A stretch of DNA of 64,000 nucleotides, taken from NCBI GenBank assembly GCA_032622095.1, contig CP136065.1:116479195-116543194 (forward strand). The letters run 5' to 3'. Within the stretch, counting starts at the first letter, position 1; the number at the start of each line of letters is the position of its first letter. A program made the translations under genes and the position numbers. Positions 40,701 to 46,700 of the stretch are shown here, in pieces. Origin of the DNA: Siphonodentalium dalli. Its lineage: Eukaryota; Mollusca; Scaphopoda; Gadilida; Siphonodentaliidae. The notes under the pieces are model-generated. The model ran no database searches. It saw only the letters and a list, made by a program, of their open reading frames with translations, and was not told the origin of the DNA.

Positions 40701-43700
40701 TCTAAAGCAAAAACGGATGATGAAAGCAACAAAGAATCAAGGCTTTTGCACTTGAAGGCAAAAATGAACCTAATCAAAACATTTTGTCAGGCTAAACGGT
40801 ATGTGAATTAATTTGATATGGTCAGTAGGGCTGTATCGATTCTTCATGAATTCAATGTATCATGATAAACTATCAAACGATACATGTATTGTGTCATGTG
40901 TATCTCCATACAGAAAATCAACTAAATTCTGAAGATGGGCATGTGTAAAAGAGCAAAACCTGACATTTTATCTCAAGTTTATATGTCTATTATGTGTATT
41001 TGACTCATCTAGCTAACTAGTTAAACTGCATTTTAGTTTGAAATGAACTGTATATATCTCTAGTTATAAACATGTCAATTCTGATAATTCAAGTGGTATC
41101 AATATGGGAACACTAATTTAGTGCATCGTGACATGTATTGTATCGTTGATCTTCTATCATGATTCATATCGTATCATGAACAAGTTTATCTCAACGGTCT
41201 GTTAGTTAACCCTTTCTAAAATAAATAGATTCTTGAAGGGTTTGTATGTGTACCCACACCATGATTCACATAATGCCAACATCCAAATCAACCATCCATC
41301 ACTCGTCTGTCTGTAGACACTTGCTATCTGGCACGATAAGTCAAGTATTTTTTATCGGTTTGTGTTCATATTTTATATTGGTATCAATTAGTTGATCAGT
41401 TTAGAAATTATTAACACTTTCTATCCACACTGGGACTTGGGCTATCCTATGCGATAACTCATGTATTTTTTATACGATTGTGTTCATATTTTATGTGCAG
41501 GTTTATGATTACACACCCCTCACATTTATAGTTTTTGGTATTGATTGGTTCATTGGTTTAGGAAATAAATTAACCCTTCCCACACATTTAGACACTTGCT
41601 ACCCGATGCAATAATTCAAAAACTTTTCATGTTATCTTCCTTATCTATGTTTATCTTTGCACACTCTTCACTTGTATGGATTTAGGTATTGATTGATAAA
41701 TTGATTGATTGATTAATTAATCTGGAGTTTTGTTTTTGTTTATCATATGTCAGATGGCTTTTTCATGGTCAATTGTGTGGGGTGTAAATGTCGGATAAAA
41801 TCTTGAATTGTTTACTTCAGTTAAATACATTTTTCATATTTGTCCCTCGAAAACCAAGAAATAACATGGTCTGTAGATCCATCAAGTGACATATTTCTAC
41901 TAAAGAAATAATTCTAGATATGTTCATATCTAGAATTATAGTCAGAAGATCATACAATTTTATAAAACTTCTGTGCTAGAATCTGGAATCATTTTCATAG
42001 ACATATGTTATGCATTCATTTACTTTACACTCTCTACCAGAGCTATACAACATGAGCCAGAGGAAGCAATCAAACTGTGTCATAGCTTGCTACAGGAGGC
42101 AATGATTGATGACTCTGTGAGACTTGGTGACATCTACGGTGTTCTTATTGAGCATTATGCTGGCAAAGAGAGATGGAAAGCTGTAAGTATCTATACCCTA
42201 CTCAAAGATTTTGGGGTTATACTGGATTGTGAACCTATACAATAATACCCAATGCAGTACATGTTGTGCTGTGTATCTCTCCCACCCCTACACATTTTAA
42301 CACAGGCAGCCCATGTGAGATATCTGGGTGAATTTTTCCTTTCTTCCACCCCTACACATTTTAGTACAGGTAATCCGTGAGAGAGCTGGGTGATATCTTC
42401 CTTTCTCCCACCCCCTACACATTTTAGCACAGGCAGCCAGTTTGAGATAGCTGGGTGAGAATTTCCTTTCTCCCACCCCCTACACATTTTAGCACAGTCA
42501 GCCCATGTGAGATAGTTGGGTGAGATTTTCCTATCTTACACAACACGTGACTACTGTCTCGCCCCACCGGATTTATTTTAACGAGCCATCGGCATGTCTT
42601 GTGTAAATTAAAACAATGGCAACCAACTAGTTACATTTCAAGTCAATAAATATGGATGAAATCGTGGATGCTAATACAAATGGAGATATGCCTTCAACAG
42701 GCTAAACACTGAGAACCTTCAACTTAAGCTTACTTGCAACTGCAGAGTTGCATAACATGCATAATGACTAATTGTGTGAATATACACATTCGATCAAATG
42801 AAAGATCCAAAGCGAGCCAGTTCACAAATGATGAAAAATTGTCATCATTGCAATATATTGTCGGACACATCAAACACATTTTTCTGTCATATAAACAAGT
42901 TACCTTTTCTAATGGTACCGATAGGATATCTCCCGTGGCAAACACAGTTAGTCTACTTGTAAAGACTTCATATCAATACACGCGTTTCTTGGTATCCGTG
43001 CCGGGTGAACGAAGTGACATAGCCATGTCATTTTCATAAGCAGCCATGTCGATTTCACTCAAACATATTAACACTGAGCTTGCGGGTAACATGCTTTGTT
43101 ATGCCCCCGACTTGAAGTCGGCGGGTATATAGTCGACGTCTCCGTCCGTACGTCTGTACGTCCGTACGTAAGTCCGTACACACATTTTGCATTATTGTTC
43201 AGCAACCGCTGGGCAGATTTAGTTGATATTTGGCATGGTGATAGAGCAGCATGGGGGAACAGCTACATGCATAGCGCGGGTTTCGTCCACCCATTTTCAC
43301 CAGAGTTATGGCCCTTTTTTGACTTAGAAAATTCAATTTTGTCCGTCCGTACAAACATTTTGCATTATTGTTCAGCAACCGCTGGGCAGATTTAGCTGAT
43401 ATTTGGTATGGTGATAGAGCAGCATGGGGGAACAGCTACATGCATAGCGCGGGTTTCGTCCACCCATTTTCACCAGAGTTATGGCCCTTTTTATACTTAG
43501 AAAATTCAATTTTTCTCTTGTTTTTTTGGGTTTCCAGATGATAGCGTGAGCTTTGGTGGTACGATTGCAAATCCCGTATTTTTGTGCATCAGTTATATGA
43601 AAATACATGTCAAGTGTGAATTGGGGTATGATCTGATGATTTTTGCCAGAGTTATGGCCCTTTTTTCAACTTCGAAATCCGTCTGTACGTCCGTCCATAC

Positions 43701-46700
43701 AAACATTTTGCATTATTGTTCAGCAACCGCTTGGCAGATTTAGCTGTTATTTGGTATGGTGATAGAGCAGCATGGGGGAACAGCTACATGCATTGCGCGG
43801 GTTTCGTCCACCCATTTTCACCAGAGTTATGGTCCTTTTTTGACTTAGAAAATTCAATTTTGTCCGTCCGTACAAACATTTTGCATAATTGTTCAGCAAC
43901 CGCTGGGCAGATTTAGCTGATATTTGTATGGTGATAGAGCAGCATGGGGGAACAGCTACATGCATAGCACGGGTTTCGTCCACCCATTTTTACCAGAGTT
44001 ATGGCCCTTTTTTTACTTAGAAAATTCAATTTTGTCCGTCCGTACAAACATTTTGCATTATTGTTCAGCAACCGCTGGGCAGATTTAGCTGATATTTGGT
44101 ATGGTGATACCGTCCATGCTTAATCCGAATTGCTACGGTTGGGGGCAAATGCCACGCGACAGCGTACCTCTTGTTTTTACAGTTTATACCTTTGGTATAT
44201 ACTGAAATCATACACGATAATCATGATTTCTCCTCAGATGTACCATTATGAACCTACTGGAATGTGCCAAAGATGGTATAAAACAAACAATCAAAATGAG
44301 GCTCTTGGTTGGGAGAAAAAGTCTCGTGTGGCCCAAATATCTGGCCCGCGGGTGAGATTTTTCCATCCCACACCCCATGTCATGACGGATATATTAATCT
44401 ACCCCAGATGCATGACACTGGATAGGTCATCGTGTATTTTAAATTGAGTGGCATTTAGATTAGTGAAAGGGGGTGGGGGTCTGCAAAAATATTCCATACC
44501 CAGGGATGAAAAATTTTATTCAGAGGTCTGACTCCGATGAATGGTTGATTTTGAGTGATACATGTAGTAACAATTATTTGCACAAACCCAGGGTGCACAC
44601 AAATATGATTGTTCTATCTTGTGGAATAGGTATATTTTTACATATGCATGTAATTTACCATCACTATTTAAATAGCCAATGGGTGCATATCTAGAAAGAG
44701 TGTTCTACACTACTCTATTATTGTTATCTGCCTACATTTTCACATTATATTGGGAACTAAAGTGAAAGCATATGGTGTTATTATCATAGTATAAGTTATC
44801 ATATTGTAAGATATATATATAATTATATATTGAGATGTTCTATGATGTATATTAATGACACAAACCTTGATATATATAGCATGGCATGTATTTCAGGTGT
44901 TGATAGTATAGTCAATTTCAATGTCGTAATGAATGATGTACTTCAGAAAAATGGCAAATATAATTTTTTCCCTTGAATGAAGTGACATATTATTACATTT
45001 TGTTTAATTATCAATATATTTTGTGTCATAAACCCCATATAACTGAATTTGAAGCAAAGCAACAGTATATGAATGTTAACGTATGTTTCCCTACCCATAG
45101 GAATTCTTTCAAGTGAATGTCACCGGGTACACATGATCAAAATATTAGATAAAAGATACAGGCCTGTCTGACACTCAAATTATGGGCAATTATGGCCTAT
45201 CTGACAGGCCCATGGCACTGAAAGAGTTAAGTAAATATCGCAGTCATTGTTCTGTACTTAATGAATTGGAAGGAAGAACTCTAATTCTCAAGTAACACAT
45301 GGTGTGCATTTTCCCAATCAGAGATAGTCATGTCTTTCTACTCAAAGTAAACATATAAATTATTGCTTGAATTGACAGTGACTTAGGAGGAATAACTCTA
45401 CTTTATACCAGGGTATCACCTGGTTTTGCTATCTTATGTTTATAAAAGTGTTGGCATGTTGCACAATACGAAATGAGTGGCTTATTGATTAATTTAACCC
45501 TTTACCCAACAAACCGGCCAAAACCGGCCAAATAAAGCTTCAACAGCCTAAAATATCTTCGGTCTGTCTCAATAGAACCATACAAATATGGATATCATTG
45601 GAACCGGCTCCTTGACCACATTGTGATAGTTACAGTTATGCCCTGTGCCAATGCATTCTCTTATATATGCGAGTCGACCATAGGTCGCCTCGCATATATA
45701 AGAGAATGCATTGGCCTAAAAAAAATCTTTTTTTAACACTTTTTACCATTTTTTCTTACATTCTTTAACAATTTTATAATTTTTAATGTGTTAAGCCAAT
45801 GCATTCTCTTATATATGCGAGGCGACCTATGGTCGACTCGCATATATAAGAGAATGCATTGGCACAGGGCCCTTCTGTTGGGTAAAGGGTTAAGGCTTCG
45901 GATGTTTCATTGTGAGAACAGACATCGTGTTATTTTAAAGGCCCACTTAATTTTTGAATCCCCAGATCACATTATATACAAAAGATTCCATATTATATAC
46001 CATTTGAAAGAGGGAGCTCCAAAACATTGTATTATCAATTAACCGGTCAAATAAACAGTTGTGTTTGTCAAGATACCGATGTGTCTTCTGTCCTTAATTT
46101 TGATCTGGCCTGTACTGCCAGTCTATTATTCTCAATGGAAGGGGAATAACACTTTCTCTTAGTTATGATGCTTTTTGGGGGTAATAGTCCAGGCACATTA
46201 GACGTGAAAGGGGAAAAGTAAGGAAATAAATCGGGGAAAGCTGATTTTTTTTATATTATTTAGGCCATATCATCGCGGACGCGACACGAAAAGTCCCCTA
46301 AAATCCGAGTTGAGCTTTCTGAGTTAAACCATTTTTTCCATATAAAAAAATAACTTTGATATTTTTCACAATCATGGAAATAATGGGATGCTATAACAAT
46401 TTTTCAGCCGAAACATATACCAAATGTACTCAATATTGTTCAATACACAATTCTCGAACCAGAGATACTAATTCAACGGGGGGGATTTGAATTAATTTTA
46501 CAGATATGGATATAAAATAACATAATGACCCCAAAAATGACGATTTTTTCAGACAAACTGTCGTATTCGATGTCAAATTTCTCGGGCTACTCATTACATA
46601 GGCGCGAGTAATTTGTTTTAAAAACTGCACAGATATCACTCCTTCAATATCATATGCGGAATTAGTGACTATACCTATGATAAGTGGCTACTACTTGTAA

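Noticed and set aside
43096-44000. ORFs on both strands through the 173-bp array
   Set aside because: They are by-products of the repeat. 173 is not a multiple of three, so no frame persists across units.
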